From Candidatus Zixiibacteriota bacterium (GTDB lineage: Bacteria; Zixibacteria; MSB-5A5; GN15; JAAZOE01): a stretch of DNA of 54,829 bases. The notes below the pieces were generated by a model. It made no database searches and had not been told where the DNA came from. It saw only the letters and a program-made list of their open reading frames with translations. How positions within the stretch are numbered: the stretch's first letter is position 1; every line of letters begins with the position of its first letter. This document shows positions 23,754 through 33,500 of this stretch, piece after piece. The position numbers and the translations under genes were made by a program. The stretch lies in the NCBI GenBank assembly GCA_030668485.1, contig DAOUTW010000027.1:1-54829 (forward strand), written 5' to 3'.

Positions 23754-25759
23754 TCCCGACGGACAGGTATATCCCATAGGCTAAAGACATAGTAGCCCAC
23801 CCATGCTCGTACGGCTATGAATATCCTATCATCATTCGCATTGAGCGCCAAATTAGTAAAATAAAGCCCCTGGTTCATTGCACCCTTGTTCCGCTCCTCT
23901 ATATATAGGTCGTCACCATCAATAATGCCAATAGAAGGATCCTGGGTGTCGCCAATATGAAAAAGGTCATTGGAATTATTTGAAAATATAGGCAAATACA
24001 CATCGATAAAGCACATGGGTAAATCGAATGATGCGACAAAGTTCAAATTGGCATCAAAGAATCCATTATGTTCATCCCATGAATAGGGACACGCCCAGAT
24101 GAGAGACCCATCATGATTAATTGCCACCTGATGAACTTCCCATCCGGGGTATGTCGTTTTAATTTCTCCTGAGAAGACGTCATATAGTTTAAGCCACCCG
24201 GCAGATGATCCGATACCAAGATATTGTCTGTTTCCTGAAACCGCAAGACACCAGTGTCGATCATCGGCTGTTAACCACTCTACTGTACTTACCTCTCCTG
24301 ATATCAGATCAACCACATATACATTGTAGTTTATAAACACCATGGCTTGATCATTGGCGGTGACTGCCAATTGCCAAAGCTCCGTATACTCCGGCGATCC
24401 CAGATGACTGAGATCAATGGTAGAAACGACTTGAGGCGGAAAGCGTGCAAGATCAATAATTTTGAGGGCAGGATCCAGGCGATTGCTTATAACGAGCCGT
24501 TTGCCATCGGCAGTGAGGTCTGCCAGTGAGGGTTCGTAGCCCACGGGGATGGCATCTACAATCGATTTATGGGTCATGGAGTATTTGTCAATACGCTCCA
24601 TCTCGGTGTTAACGAGATAGATAACATCGCGCACGTCATCAACCACGAGATCGGTAATGATGCCTTCGACCGGTATCTCAGTCCTTAGATTAACCTGCAC
24701 GCGATCGGTAGAGTAGAAATGCCCGCCAAGCCGACCGTAATTGCCAAAAGCATCGGTGCAGGTAATATAATAGGCGTTACCATTATAACAGAATGTAGAA
24801 TCAGGTACATAGATTGCAAAATAAGCGCTATCAATTGGGGCAAAATACTCGCAGTAAAGGCTATCGCCCCGTGAGGGTAAACCTCTCCAGATATAGTAAC
24901 TAATCTGTTTTAACGGCACCCGCGCTTTTCCGATGATCCAGAAGCGTAAAGAATCTCCCTTCTGTACCAGAGTGTCCGATTCAAGGCGTATAGATATCTT
25001 TGGCGGTATATTTTCGGTCAACATTATTTCATGGGGCAGGGTATCCGCGGCTGAGTTCAACCCGGCATCATAAGCAGTTACTTCGAAGGAAAAGCTGATG
25101 TCATAATACGTCGTGTCGGGGAGGAGGAAGACAATCTGAGTATCGATTTTTTGGGGATAGGGCGGGGCAAAAAACAGGGTGTCCCGGGACTCATAGGCAC
25201 CTGAAGTATGGTAGGTTATATAGTAAAGGCCGTTATTGTCCTCAGCGGCCAGACCCACCTTGACATAATCGCCGGGGGCATAGGCAGTGGTGCTGTCATG
25301 GCTTAACGCAAGCGAGGGAGGGATTGTATCGGTCGGTGATATTTCATGAGCATATCTGCTGGAATCATTCCTGATGTCATAGACCAGAATGTTTAATATG
25401 ATGTTTGACTCGACCGGTGCGTCAGGCGGGATTTCGAAAGAAAAGACTTCTTCAATAGCTTCTGGCGGTGGTGAATATACGACAGAATCTTCGATTACCA
25501 CTGCTCCGGAAATAGCATACTTCATTTTAGCTATATTCGAACTACCGGCGCTGGCCACCACATTGATCTCAATACGACTACCGGGTCCGATTTGCTCAGA
25601 GGCGGTTGTGATGGTAATGTTGACTACAGGTGGTGTCATCTGCGGGGTGTCGGGCACGATTCCTTTATCTTGGTTACACCCGCCAATGAGGGCAACAGCG
25701 ATAATAGCCAACAGGAAATGAAACCTGCCGGTATGACGAATCATTCCTAAACACGACAT
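23750..25759 (-). CDS. Propeller lipoprotein (YncE-like), paralogue 1
   Basis: From ATG 25759 (AAGGAG upstream) the product is 669 residues. The signal peptide ends in VALIGGC, a lipobox. Residues about 30-350 are Ig-like strand-rich domains with Asp/Ser/Thr-rich linkers (for example PPSLALSHDSTTAYAPGDYVKV); the last ~300 residues are YncE/WD40-like propeller blades (DVRDVIYLVNTEMERIDKYS, DGKRLVISNRLDPALKIIDL). It is about 40% similar by eye to the two following paralogues but clearly diverged. It should sit in the outer membrane as a binding protein of unknown ligand. Its 3' end overlaps the convergent gene by four bases. Confidence 0.82.
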   Translation of the reverse strand: MSCLGMIRHTGRFHFLLAIIAVALIGGCNQDKGIVPDTPQMTPPVVNITITTASEQIGPGSRIEINVVASAGSSNIAKMKYAISGAVVIEDSVVYSPPPEAIEEVFSFEIPPDAPVESNIILNILVYDIRNDSSRYAHEISPTDTIPPSLALSHDSTTAYAPGDYVKVGLAAEDNNGLYYITYHTSGAYESRDTLFFAPPYPQKIDTQIVFLLPDTTYYDISFSFEVTAYDAGLNSAADTLPHEIMLTENIPPKISIRLESDTLVQKGDSLRFWIIGKARVPLKQISYYIWRGLPSRGDSLYCEYFAPIDSAYFAIYVPDSTFCYNGNAYYITCTDAFGNYGRLGGHFYSTDRVQVNLRTEIPVEGIITDLVVDDVRDVIYLVNTEMERIDKYSMTHKSIVDAIPVGYEPSLADLTADGKRLVISNRLDPALKIIDLARFPPQVVSTIDLSHLGSPEYTELWQLAVTANDQAMVFINYNVYVVDLISGEVSTVEWLTADDRHWCLAVSGNRQYLGIGSSAGWLKLYDVFSGEIKTTYPGWEVHQVAINHDGSLIWACPYSWDEHNGFFDANLNFVASFDLPMCFIDVYLPIFSNNSNDLFHIGDTQDPSIGIIDGDDLYIEERNKGAMNQGLYFTNLALNANDDRIFIAVRAWVGYYVFSLWDIPVRRD

Positions 25760-25784
25760 GATGAATCTCCTTATAATGCTTAAA

Positions 25785-25813
25785 AATTTAGTCCGAATCG
25801 GACATAATGTCAA
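25785..25813 (-). promoter_or_regulatory. Promoter of propeller lipoprotein 1 with a perfect 13-base palindrome
   Basis: On the minus strand TTGACA (25813-25808), 17-base spacer, TAAATT (25790-25785). The spacer contains GTCCGAATCGGAC (25791-25803), a perfect inverted repeat of GTCCGA around one base, in the position of an operator. Confidence 0.55.
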
Positions 25814-25854
25814 CTATAATCAAGATTGCCGTACCGATCCAATTAGGCGGTAAA

Positions 25855-25923
25855 TTTCTGCGGCATTTTACCTGTACAATGGAAGAGATGGTGGGGAATC
25901 CGGCCCGGACGGTATCCAAATAA
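25855..25923 (+). pseudogene. Orphan 3' end of a second tryptophanase-family gene
   Basis: The frame encodes FLRHFTCTMEEMVGNPARTVSK and a stop (TAA 25921-25923), matching the last 22 residues of the intact enzyme at 22347-23753 in 17 positions with identical distance to the stop. Of the 17 identical residues, nine use a different codon, all at third positions, so the copy diverged under protein-level selection before its body was lost. Upstream of 25855 similarity ceases. A strong terminator follows, oriented for this lost gene. Confidence 0.8.
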
Positions 25924-25955
25924 TAATGTCGCGAAGAAGAGTCTATTAAATCGAT

Positions 25956-25990
25956 AAGGGCCGGGATGAGAAGGTCATTCCGGCCTTTTT
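25956..25990 (+). terminator. Terminator left behind by the lost tryptophanase-family gene
   Basis: AAGGGCCGGGATGA (25956-25969) pairs, with G-U steps, with TCATTCCGGCCTTTT (25975-25988), five-base loop, tail TTTTTT. It is oriented plus, opposite to both neighbouring lipoprotein genes, and lies 33 bases after the orphan stop codon. Confidence 0.85.
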
Positions 25991-26007
25991 TCTGTTGCCG
26001 CTAATCG

Positions 26008-28023
26008 CTACCGCGGATCGATGGGGATATCAAAAAAGTAAAAAGCCTCCAGACCTCTCTGACCGGTCATAAAAAGCCGATCTCCGGCAGCATTCGTCTC
26101 CGACCAACAGAGATTCGACATTTCGAAATGGGGGGGCCAGAGAAGATAAATATGCTCAGTCGACCAATCCTCAGTATTGACGTGTGTGAGAGCTTGATAT
26201 GCTTGGAAGTAGTAATTCCGATTATCACGTGAAAATACACCAGGGGCATAAGGATTAAAGGGACCTCCGGTTATGGAATCTATCAGGATAAAGTTATTAT
26301 CGAGAACGCCGGCTGTTTTCCCCCCATTCCAAAGACCGACAATGAAACGTGAACCATCACGGTTACAGGTAAGGTAACTTACACTCCAGTTAATTAATTG
26401 AGTAAAGACCACACCGATACCGGACTGGTACATAATCAACCGGTGATTAGGAGATTCAAATGTATGGATAAGTGCATACTCTGAATTCCCGGAAACCGCG
26501 ATTTCGGCAGGACCTCCCATTCCAATATCAATAGTATCCATTGTATAATTCGTTAAATCGAGGTGAAGTAATAACCATGGATCCTCCCAAAAGGCCAACT
26601 TGATCAAGGCCGTGCCATCGGAAAGAGTTGCTATAACGCTGGGAAATCCCGGTAGCGCAATAGTTGTGTCAACATGGGGTACGGATTCATCAATGTCTAT
26701 TATCGATATTGCAGAATCGAGAAGGTGTGATACCAGAATTGAATTGGTATCAGCGGAAAGGCATAACATTGTGAATCTGAAAGGGACATCAATGGGATCG
26801 AGAAACTGCTGAGATGTTTGCGAATAAATATTGATCCGTCGCTGATACATACCTCCAACATAAACCAGGTCCCGTCGATCATCAACATGCAATAAGACAT
26901 AGGAATTTTCAGGGTATGGGGTCTTGAATATTGTGGCTTGGGAAAAACGGATGCGATCTTCCACCATGATATAACTATTTGCGCCATAATGAGGCCCAGA
27001 ATTGGCGTAGGCAAAAGGTTTGACATTGACAATATTGCTGAAGTAACAGGTATCCGGTACAAGGTACTCAAAATAGGCGCTGTCTATGACATCAAACTCG
27101 CCGGATATGCTATCTCGCAAATCAATAGTAAACCACACTTCATTACGGCCATATTGGAGGCTATACCCGAGGCATGTGAGGGGGGGATTATTGTAGCCGA
27201 CGACCCAGAAACGTAGCGAATCGCCACGCCTCACCCAGTTACTGCCGCCAATGGGATGGACCTCGACCACCGGGCTATTACCAAAAACAATGGAGATATT
27301 ATCTTCCCCTGACACCATGGTGGAATTGAAATTGGCATCCACCGCCTCGGCGGTTATCCAGAAATTGAAACCCAAATAGCTGGGGATGGGAATCGGAATC
27401 GATATGATCGTATCAATTTCGGTGGGGTACGGCTTTTCAAATCTCAGGGTGTCGTTCCAGGCAAAAGCCCCGGCGGTGGAGAAGGCAATATAATAGAGGC
27501 CTTTATTATCGGAGGCTGTAACATGTACCGTGACGATGTCCCGAGGAGCGTAGCCGTGGACGTCATAATCGATTGAGATTACCGGCGGCTGCATATCTAT
27601 GGGATTGAAGCTGTGCACGTATCTTGCATCAGCTCCGTGATCATCGATGGCGATTATTTTTAGGGTCAGAGACGAGTCCAGGTCAAGCCCTATTTCGCCC
27701 GGAACATGAACTACCTCTGATATTTCCATGATTGGCGGTGAGTACTGCAAGGTGTCGGTCTGGCTGGTTTGTCCGGATATCGTATAGATAATTCGCTCAA
27801 TGCCAGCATCGCCTCCCGATACTTGAACTCTAATGCCAATAACGGAAGCGGTTTCCGATTGTTCGGCTGGTCGATTTACTGATACACTTATCAACGGGCC
27901 GGGTTTGGATGATGTCTCGGAAGTAATGTTGTCATTTCTCGAACAACCGCCTATCAGCACCAGGCCAATAACCGGAATTATGGCAAGGAGTGTTAATGAT
28001 CTTGATAGCAGACGCAAATTCAT
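26008..28023 (-). CDS. Propeller lipoprotein, paralogue 2
   Basis: From ATG 28023 (GGGAGGA upstream) the product is 671 residues; the signal peptide ends in VLIGGC. The layout is the same as in paralogue 3: two Ig-like domains, then a YncE-like propeller (RDLVYVGGMYQRRINIYS; DSAISIIDIDESVPHVDT). The codons for SIDYDVHGYAPRDIV to WITAEAVD are almost identical to those of paralogue 3 (254 bases, five differences), whereas the flanks differ much more; gene conversion is likely. It follows paralogue 3 by 16 bases in one operon. Confidence 0.83.
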   Translation of the reverse strand: MNLRLLSRSLTLLAIIPVIGLVLIGGCSRNDNITSETSSKPGPLISVSVNRPAEQSETASVIGIRVQVSGGDAGIERIIYTISGQTSQTDTLQYSPPIMEISEVVHVPGEIGLDLDSSLTLKIIAIDDHGADARYVHSFNPIDMQPPVISIDYDVHGYAPRDIVTVHVTASDNKGLYYIAFSTAGAFAWNDTLRFEKPYPTEIDTIISIPIPIPSYLGFNFWITAEAVDANFNSTMVSGEDNISIVFGNSPVVEVHPIGGSNWVRRGDSLRFWVVGYNNPPLTCLGYSLQYGRNEVWFTIDLRDSISGEFDVIDSAYFEYLVPDTCYFSNIVNVKPFAYANSGPHYGANSYIMVEDRIRFSQATIFKTPYPENSYVLLHVDDRRDLVYVGGMYQRRINIYSQTSQQFLDPIDVPFRFTMLCLSADTNSILVSHLLDSAISIIDIDESVPHVDTTIALPGFPSVIATLSDGTALIKLAFWEDPWLLLHLDLTNYTMDTIDIGMGGPAEIAVSGNSEYALIHTFESPNHRLIMYQSGIGVVFTQLINWSVSYLTCNRDGSRFIVGLWNGGKTAGVLDNNFILIDSITGGPFNPYAPGVFSRDNRNYYFQAYQALTHVNTEDWSTEHIYLLWPPHFEMSNLCWSETNAAGDRLFMTGQRGLEAFYFFDIPIDPR
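27344..27597 (-). repeat. Near-identical tract shared with 29370-29623 (copy A)
   Basis: 254 bases with five differences to copy B. The sharp boundaries within otherwise more divergent paralogous genes suggest gene conversion. Confidence 0.88.
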
Positions 28024-28039
28024 GACAATTCCTCCCGAT

Positions 28040-30055
28040 TTACATTTCCGGATCGATGGGGATATCCCAGAAGAAGAAATCATACCCTTTCATTCCGGTT
28101 ACGAACAATCGATTGTCGGTGGCGTTGGTGGCCAGGTCTATAAAGGACGTTATTTCCAATTCCGGCCGGAATCCGTAATAGCCTTCAATAGTCCAACCGT
28201 TGCTTACGGCACGGCCGATACTTGTCATACCCTTCAGATAAAGATCTTCACCGTTACGGGAAAAGACTGCCGATTCAAAATCCTGATGGCATCCACGACC
28301 GGATATGGAATCAATAAGGCATAAGTCATTATCGAAAATATGGGCCATGAAATTGTGACTCCAAGAACCTGCAAAAAAGCGGGAACCGTCGTGATTACCG
28401 GCAACCCGGTGTACTTCCCAGTCAATTGTTCTGGTCGCTATCACGCCAACATGAGCCTGGTATATAAACAATTGGGAATCAGGAAATGTGTTGGCCGAGA
28501 TGATGGCATACTCTGAATTTCCGGAGGCGGCAATGTATTGAAGATTGTCCATTCCCAGTTCAAGCGAGTCAAGAGAATAATTTGATAAATTCATTCGGAG
28601 TATTGATCCACTGTAATCTTCCGAGTAGGCGAAGATAAGCGCCGTGCCATCGACAAGGGTTGCAATACAGTATGGGCTCAATGGAAGCGAAATGGAAGTG
28701 TCAACATGCGGACTTAAGGCATCAATATTGATAATTGAAACGGATTTGGCTTCCTTATGCAACACGAGCAACGAATTGGTATCGGGGGAAAGACAAAACC
28801 AGTTGCCAATAGCCGGGAGATCTATGACATATGTAAATTCCCGGGCTGCCTGAGAATAAACGTTAATTTGCGGTTGATCTGAGTTACCAACATATACCAA
28901 ATTACGCCGATCATCGACATGAAGAAGGGAATATCTATTGGGGTAAACTACTTCGAAAGTTGTGGCTTGAGAAAAGCGGATACGTCCTTCAACATTGAAG
29001 TAATTTAAATTGCTGGTGTGGCGTCCCTGGGTATCGTAGGCAAAGCTCTTAATGTGTAGATAATTATCGCAATAGCCGGTATCAGGTACAAGATAGGCGA
29101 AATAAGCACTGTCGATGAAGTCAAACTCGCCGTTGATACTGTCGCGCAAATCAATAGTAAACATAAAACCGTTGTTGCCATACTGAAGATTATACCCGAG
29201 GCAGGTAAGAGGGGTGTTGCTATATCCGACCACCCAGAAGCGCAAGGAATCGCCGCGCTTTATCCAATTACCGCCACCGATGGGATGGACCTCGGTCATT
29301 AGCCCGTCAAGTACAATTGTTATCTCATCATCAGGAGAGGCCATGCTGGAATTAAAATTAATGTCCACTGCCTCGGCGGTTATCCAGAAATTGAAACCCA
29401 AATAGCTGGGGATGGGAATCGGAATCGATATGATCGTATCAATTTCGGTGGGGTACGGCTTTTCAAATCTCAGAGTGTCGTTCCAGGCAAAAGCCCCGGC
29501 GGTGGAGAAGGCAATATAATAGAGGCCTTTATTATCGGAGGCCGTAACATGAACCATGACGATGTCCCGAGGAGCGTAGCCGTGGACATCATAATCGATT
29601 GAGATTACCGGCGGCTGCATATCGAAGGGGTAAAAGCTATGCTTAAAGGTGGAACTCAATCCGAACTCATCGATAGCGGTTACTTCCAAGGTGAGGGATG
29701 AATCTTGATTAAGCCCGACCTCATTTAAAGCATGAATTATCTCAGATAATTCCATCATTCCGGGAGAGTATAGCAGGGTGTCCGTCCGAATGGTTTGGCC
29801 CGACATTGAGTAAATGATTTTTTCAATAACGCCATTCCGACCGGAGGCGTTCACTATCAGTGATAATTCTCCGCCCGGCTCAGCCGATACTGATTCAGGG
29901 TCGAGAAAACACTCAAGAGTCGGCGGTTCGATTGGAGTAGGGTGGGAAGTTATCTTATCGTCGCGTGAACATCCGATGGCAATAATGACTAATATCACCA
30001 CGGATAAAATCAATAATCGTTCGATATTCGAAGCTCTTTTATTCTCAACAGTCAA
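28040..30055 (-). CDS. Propeller lipoprotein, paralogue 3
   Basis: I start at TTG 30055, which has GGGAGGGT five bases upstream; the frame continues to an unsupported TTG at 30070. The product is 671 residues with a lipobox ending in IIAIGC. It has two Ig-like domains and a C-terminal YncE-like propeller (RNLVYVGNSDQPQINVYS; AKSVSIINIDALSPHVDT). It is first in the two-gene operon with paralogue 2, with which it shares the converted tract 29370-29623. A promoter lies directly upstream. Role unknown; such proteins can bind glycans, proteins or small ligands at the outer membrane. Confidence 0.83.
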   Translation of the reverse strand: MTVENKRASNIERLLILSVVILVIIAIGCSRDDKITSHPTPIEPPTLECFLDPESVSAEPGGELSLIVNASGRNGVIEKIIYSMSGQTIRTDTLLYSPGMMELSEIIHALNEVGLNQDSSLTLEVTAIDEFGLSSTFKHSFYPFDMQPPVISIDYDVHGYAPRDIVMVHVTASDNKGLYYIAFSTAGAFAWNDTLRFEKPYPTEIDTIISIPIPIPSYLGFNFWITAEAVDINFNSSMASPDDEITIVLDGLMTEVHPIGGGNWIKRGDSLRFWVVGYSNTPLTCLGYNLQYGNNGFMFTIDLRDSINGEFDFIDSAYFAYLVPDTGYCDNYLHIKSFAYDTQGRHTSNLNYFNVEGRIRFSQATTFEVVYPNRYSLLHVDDRRNLVYVGNSDQPQINVYSQAAREFTYVIDLPAIGNWFCLSPDTNSLLVLHKEAKSVSIINIDALSPHVDTSISLPLSPYCIATLVDGTALIFAYSEDYSGSILRMNLSNYSLDSLELGMDNLQYIAASGNSEYAIISANTFPDSQLFIYQAHVGVIATRTIDWEVHRVAGNHDGSRFFAGSWSHNFMAHIFDNDLCLIDSISGRGCHQDFESAVFSRNGEDLYLKGMTSIGRAVSNGWTIEGYYGFRPELEITSFIDLATNATDNRLFVTGMKGYDFFFWDIPIDPEM
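29370..29623 (-). repeat. Near-identical tract shared with 27344-27597 (copy B)
   Basis: Same tract as copy A, encoding the second Ig-like domain of paralogue 3. Confidence 0.88.
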
Positions 30056-30081
30056 CTGTGACCCTCCCAACTATATCTTAT

Positions 30082-30110
30082 ATTTAATTTAGAACGGAGC
30101 AGAGAGTCAA
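30082..30110 (-). promoter_or_regulatory. Candidate promoter of the lipoprotein 3-2 operon
   Basis: On the minus strand TTGACT (30110-30105), 17-base spacer, TTAAAT (30087-30082), about 27 bases before the TTG start at 30055. Confidence 0.45.
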
Positions 30111-30371
30111 CAATAACAGGGGGTTGGCAAACCCTGTCAATTGGGCGAAAGATGGGTTGTTTTTGGGTATTTTTCCGGCAAAAGGCTGAAAAATATTTCA
30201 TTTTTTTCCCATAAATAAGTCAGCTTTTATCCGAAAATTGGAGGGAACGGAATTGGCATAAAATTGTTAAACGATTGGGATATATTATGGTACGTTGATT
30301 TGTATTGAATAGGATGATTTCGGCCAAGAATTTGCATTGATCGGGAGGTGAAGGAATATTATGCAAATTAC

Positions 30372-30400
30372 TTGACTTGAATGGCGTAAACGATTAAACT
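30372..30400 (+). promoter_or_regulatory. Candidate promoter of the C25/PorV-like operon
   Basis: TTGACT (30372-30377), 17-base spacer, TAAACT (30395-30400, four of six matches). It would start a leader of about 190 bases that contains the structured RNA. The rest of the 30111-30371 stretch is AT-rich and I see nothing else defined in it. Confidence 0.38.
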
Positions 30401-30450
30401 ATAAAGCTTAAAGAACGTTATACTAATAGAAGGAGATACTATCGAACGTA

Positions 30451-30599
30451 GTTAAAGAGTTTTTGTTGTAGGATGAAACAGCGGAATCGTCCGAAAAGTA
30501 ATATGGGACTTTTCGCAGAACAAAAATGAAGGATTACTCTTTAACAGCGGTTGGATAGTATTTTTGTTTGTCCAGCCGTGTTAGGGCCAGGCCCATAAC
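30451..30599 (+). ncRNA. Structured 5' leader RNA with competing helices (riboswitch-like), class unknown
   Basis: Perfect helix P1 joins GTTAAAGAGT (30451-30460) and ACTCTTTAAC (30536-30545). Inside, TTTTGTT (30461-30467) pairs with AACAAAA (30519-30525), enclosing two hairpins: GGATGA/TCGTCC (30471-30476, 30487-30492) and GAAAAGT/ACTTTTC (30493-30499, 30508-30514). A further hairpin CGGTTGGA/TCCAGCCG (30548-30555, 30571-30578) follows, and its loop carries a second TTTTTGTT (30561-30568) that could instead pair with AACAAAAA. Two mutually exclusive folds are thus possible just before the start codon at 30600, whose own ribosome site is weak. I do not recognise a known riboswitch consensus. 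Confidence 0.5.
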
Positions 30600-33500
30600 A
30601 TGGTTTTTTTTGTGAGACATAGCCTGACATCAATAACAATCCTGACTATCAGTTTTATCGTTGTTGCGTTACTGCCGATGTCGATTGCTATGGCCGGGGC
30701 CGGCCCTCATTATCCGGACTGTGAAGTAAAAATTATATCGGATGAGCATATCATCCTCAAATACAATCCTCAATTATCAGACGATCTCAACACTGTCGGC
30801 AGAACTTGCCTCTATCCGGTCGATGGGCGCGAGGTTCTTGGACGAGTAGTATTAATGGCGGTGCCGTCTGATGGTGAGATATCCTACAGCGTTAATTTTA
30901 GCCGAGCCGGTTCGACTACGCCGACCGCGACAGAAAAGTATATCTCGGCCTCGACGCCGTTGGTGATGCGCGGGACTGCGTTCGATGCCCGCGGCCATCG
31001 CCTTGTACGCCTGGTGATTTTCCCGCAAAGGATGGAAAACGGCAGTCTGGCGGTTTACAAAGATTTTGTCATCGATATTTTTTTGACGGGGTCGAATCGG
31101 ACGGTCGATCTTTCTCCACGTTTGACCCGCCTCGATACGGTTTTGGCGGGAAGTGTGATCAATCCCGGGCAATTTTATCGTTTTGGAGCTGCTCCAAGGC
31201 AGCAGATATTGCGTAAAGAATCGGCCGGTTCTTTCGACGACAGGCATGACTGGATAAGGATTGCGGTAAATGAAAATGGAGTGACGAGAATAAATGGATC
31301 GGCACTGGCGGCGGCCGGTCTCAACCTGACTGACCTTTCTTCCGATTCTATTCGTTTGTACTATGCGGGAGGCAAAACAGCTCCCGAGAGTTTGGCCGAG
31401 CCACAACCGGAATTGTATCAGGTCACGATCAAGGTTGAAGACGGTGGCGATGGCAAATTCGGTTCCGGGGACCATCTTTTGTTTTATGCTCAGGCACCCG
31501 ACCGATTTGAATTTGATGTCCAAACGCTGGTCTATGTGAAAAATTCCTATAACGACGAAAATTACTACTGGTTTACCACCGGAAGTCTCGCCGGTGACGG
31601 TCCTGAACGCTGGTCGATTATCGATGGCGGACTTAACGGTACTCCCAATCTGATAGTCTCGTCGGCTCGGCATATGATGAGAATCGAGCAGGAGAACCTG
31701 AGTAAGATTGAAGGCGACGGCCGGGTTCGCAATTATTTTGACTGGTTCTGGTCCGATGAGCGGGAAGAAACGATTGCGTTAAATCTTCCCAATCTGGTAC
31801 CCGGCGATTCGATTGATATTTTCATGGAAGCCTTCAGCAGTTATGGCTCATCGACCATATCGATCAACGGCACCCCGATGAATAAAGCGATGATAGACAA
31901 TACATATTTTCGTTTCTGGGATAACACCGGCGCAGCCGTAAGCGGATTAAATAATCTGAGAATAAATCTTTATCATGTCAGTGGCCAGTACCTCGATTAT
32001 CTCGACATCGATTATCAGATGTATCTTAAAACATCCGGACCGCAGATAACTTTTAATTCTCGCGGATACTCCGGTATTGTTCGATATTCCGTAACCGGGT
32101 ATACACCGTCCCATTATGTGCTCAACATCACCGATCCCGATTCAGTCAGCCTTGTCAGCGATGTGGAGATAATGAGCGATACGGCCCGCTTTCAGCGGCC
32201 CGAATCGAGCGCCAGAGTTTCGCGATACCTGATCTATTCTTCAAATTCCCTACTGTCGCCGGCGGCGGTCGAGGCGATCGATCCCGGCAACCTGCGTCAG
32301 GACCTGACCCAGTATGATCAGATTGTCATCGCTCCGCAGAAATTCATCGGAGCAATGGCGGAATACGCCGTTTATCGTTATGAAAACGGCGAGTACCGGA
32401 TCAAGCTGGTGGCGGTGGAGGATATCTATAACGGCTTCGGTTATGGGATGTTATCGCCGATGGCGATTCGCAATTACTTGAAATTCGCTTATGAAAATTA
32501 CAACGACCCGGCGCCTTTTTCGGTTTTGCTGGTCGGGGACGGCTGTTATGATTTCCTAAATAACACCGGACATAATGCGGTTTCGTATATCCCTCCGTTT
32601 ATCTGGTCTCAAGAATATTCTGCGGGCGACGACAACTATGTTTATTTCGACACCCTCAATCTTCTTGATTCCGACAGCAGTTATATTTATGAATCTGACC
32701 GGGGCTGGGATATGATGGTTGCCCGCTGGCCGGTTCGCACCAAGGCAGAGATCGCCGCTCATATCGAGGCGATTAGGAATTACGAGTCATCCACCAGCCA
32801 GGGAAACTGGCGTACGCGGATTACTTATGTGGCCGATGATGAGTTCAAAGGGCAGATCACCAATGAAATCATCCATACTGCCATGGCCGAAACTCTTGCC
32901 GTTTTTCACACGCCGCCGGAATTTATCCATCAGAAAATATATGCGACTGATTATCCCTTCGCCTCCAACGGCGAAAAACCGACCGTCAATAATGCTGTCG
33001 TCAAAGCCATTAATGACGGCACCCTGATCCTAAATTATATCGGCCACGGTTCGCCCGATGTGTGGGCCGACGAGCATATTTTGAAAAAGTCGGTCGATCT
33101 GGGCCGGATGAACAATGAAGATAAGCTGGCAGTAGTAATTGCCGGTTCTTGTTCCATCGGGTTTTTCGATGATCCTGCCAAGGAAGGGATGGCGGAGATA
33201 TTGTTCCGCCAGCAGGGCGGGGCGATCGAAACGGTTTCGGCCACCAGACTGGTTTATGCCACCGACAATGCGATTTTCAATTATGATTTATATGAGGCTC
33301 TTTTCGGAAACAATTGCAATGTATCCGAGGCGGTATATACGGCCAAGGTTATGCATCAATATAATTTTGACCGTTCATTGATCAAGAATGACCGGACCTA
33401 TGTCGTATTCGGCGATCCTCTGGGCCGTTTCGGACTGCCTGAATACCGGCTGCAATTCAATCTCACGTCGGACAGCGTTCTGACACCTCTGGACTATTTC

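Noticed and set aside
30427-30440. AAGGAGAT within the leader of the C25 operon as a ribosome site for a leader peptide
   Set aside because: No start codon follows at a usable distance; I treat it as part of the leader sequence only.
30451-30599. Assignment to a known riboswitch class (c-di-GMP, SAM, TPP, cobalamin, fluoride)
   Set aside because: None of the diagnostic conserved strings of these classes is recognisable; class left open.
30852-31673. 273-codon minus-strand frame inside the C25 gene
   Set aside because: Antisense shadow of the C25 protease gene with Arg/His-rich composition and no support.
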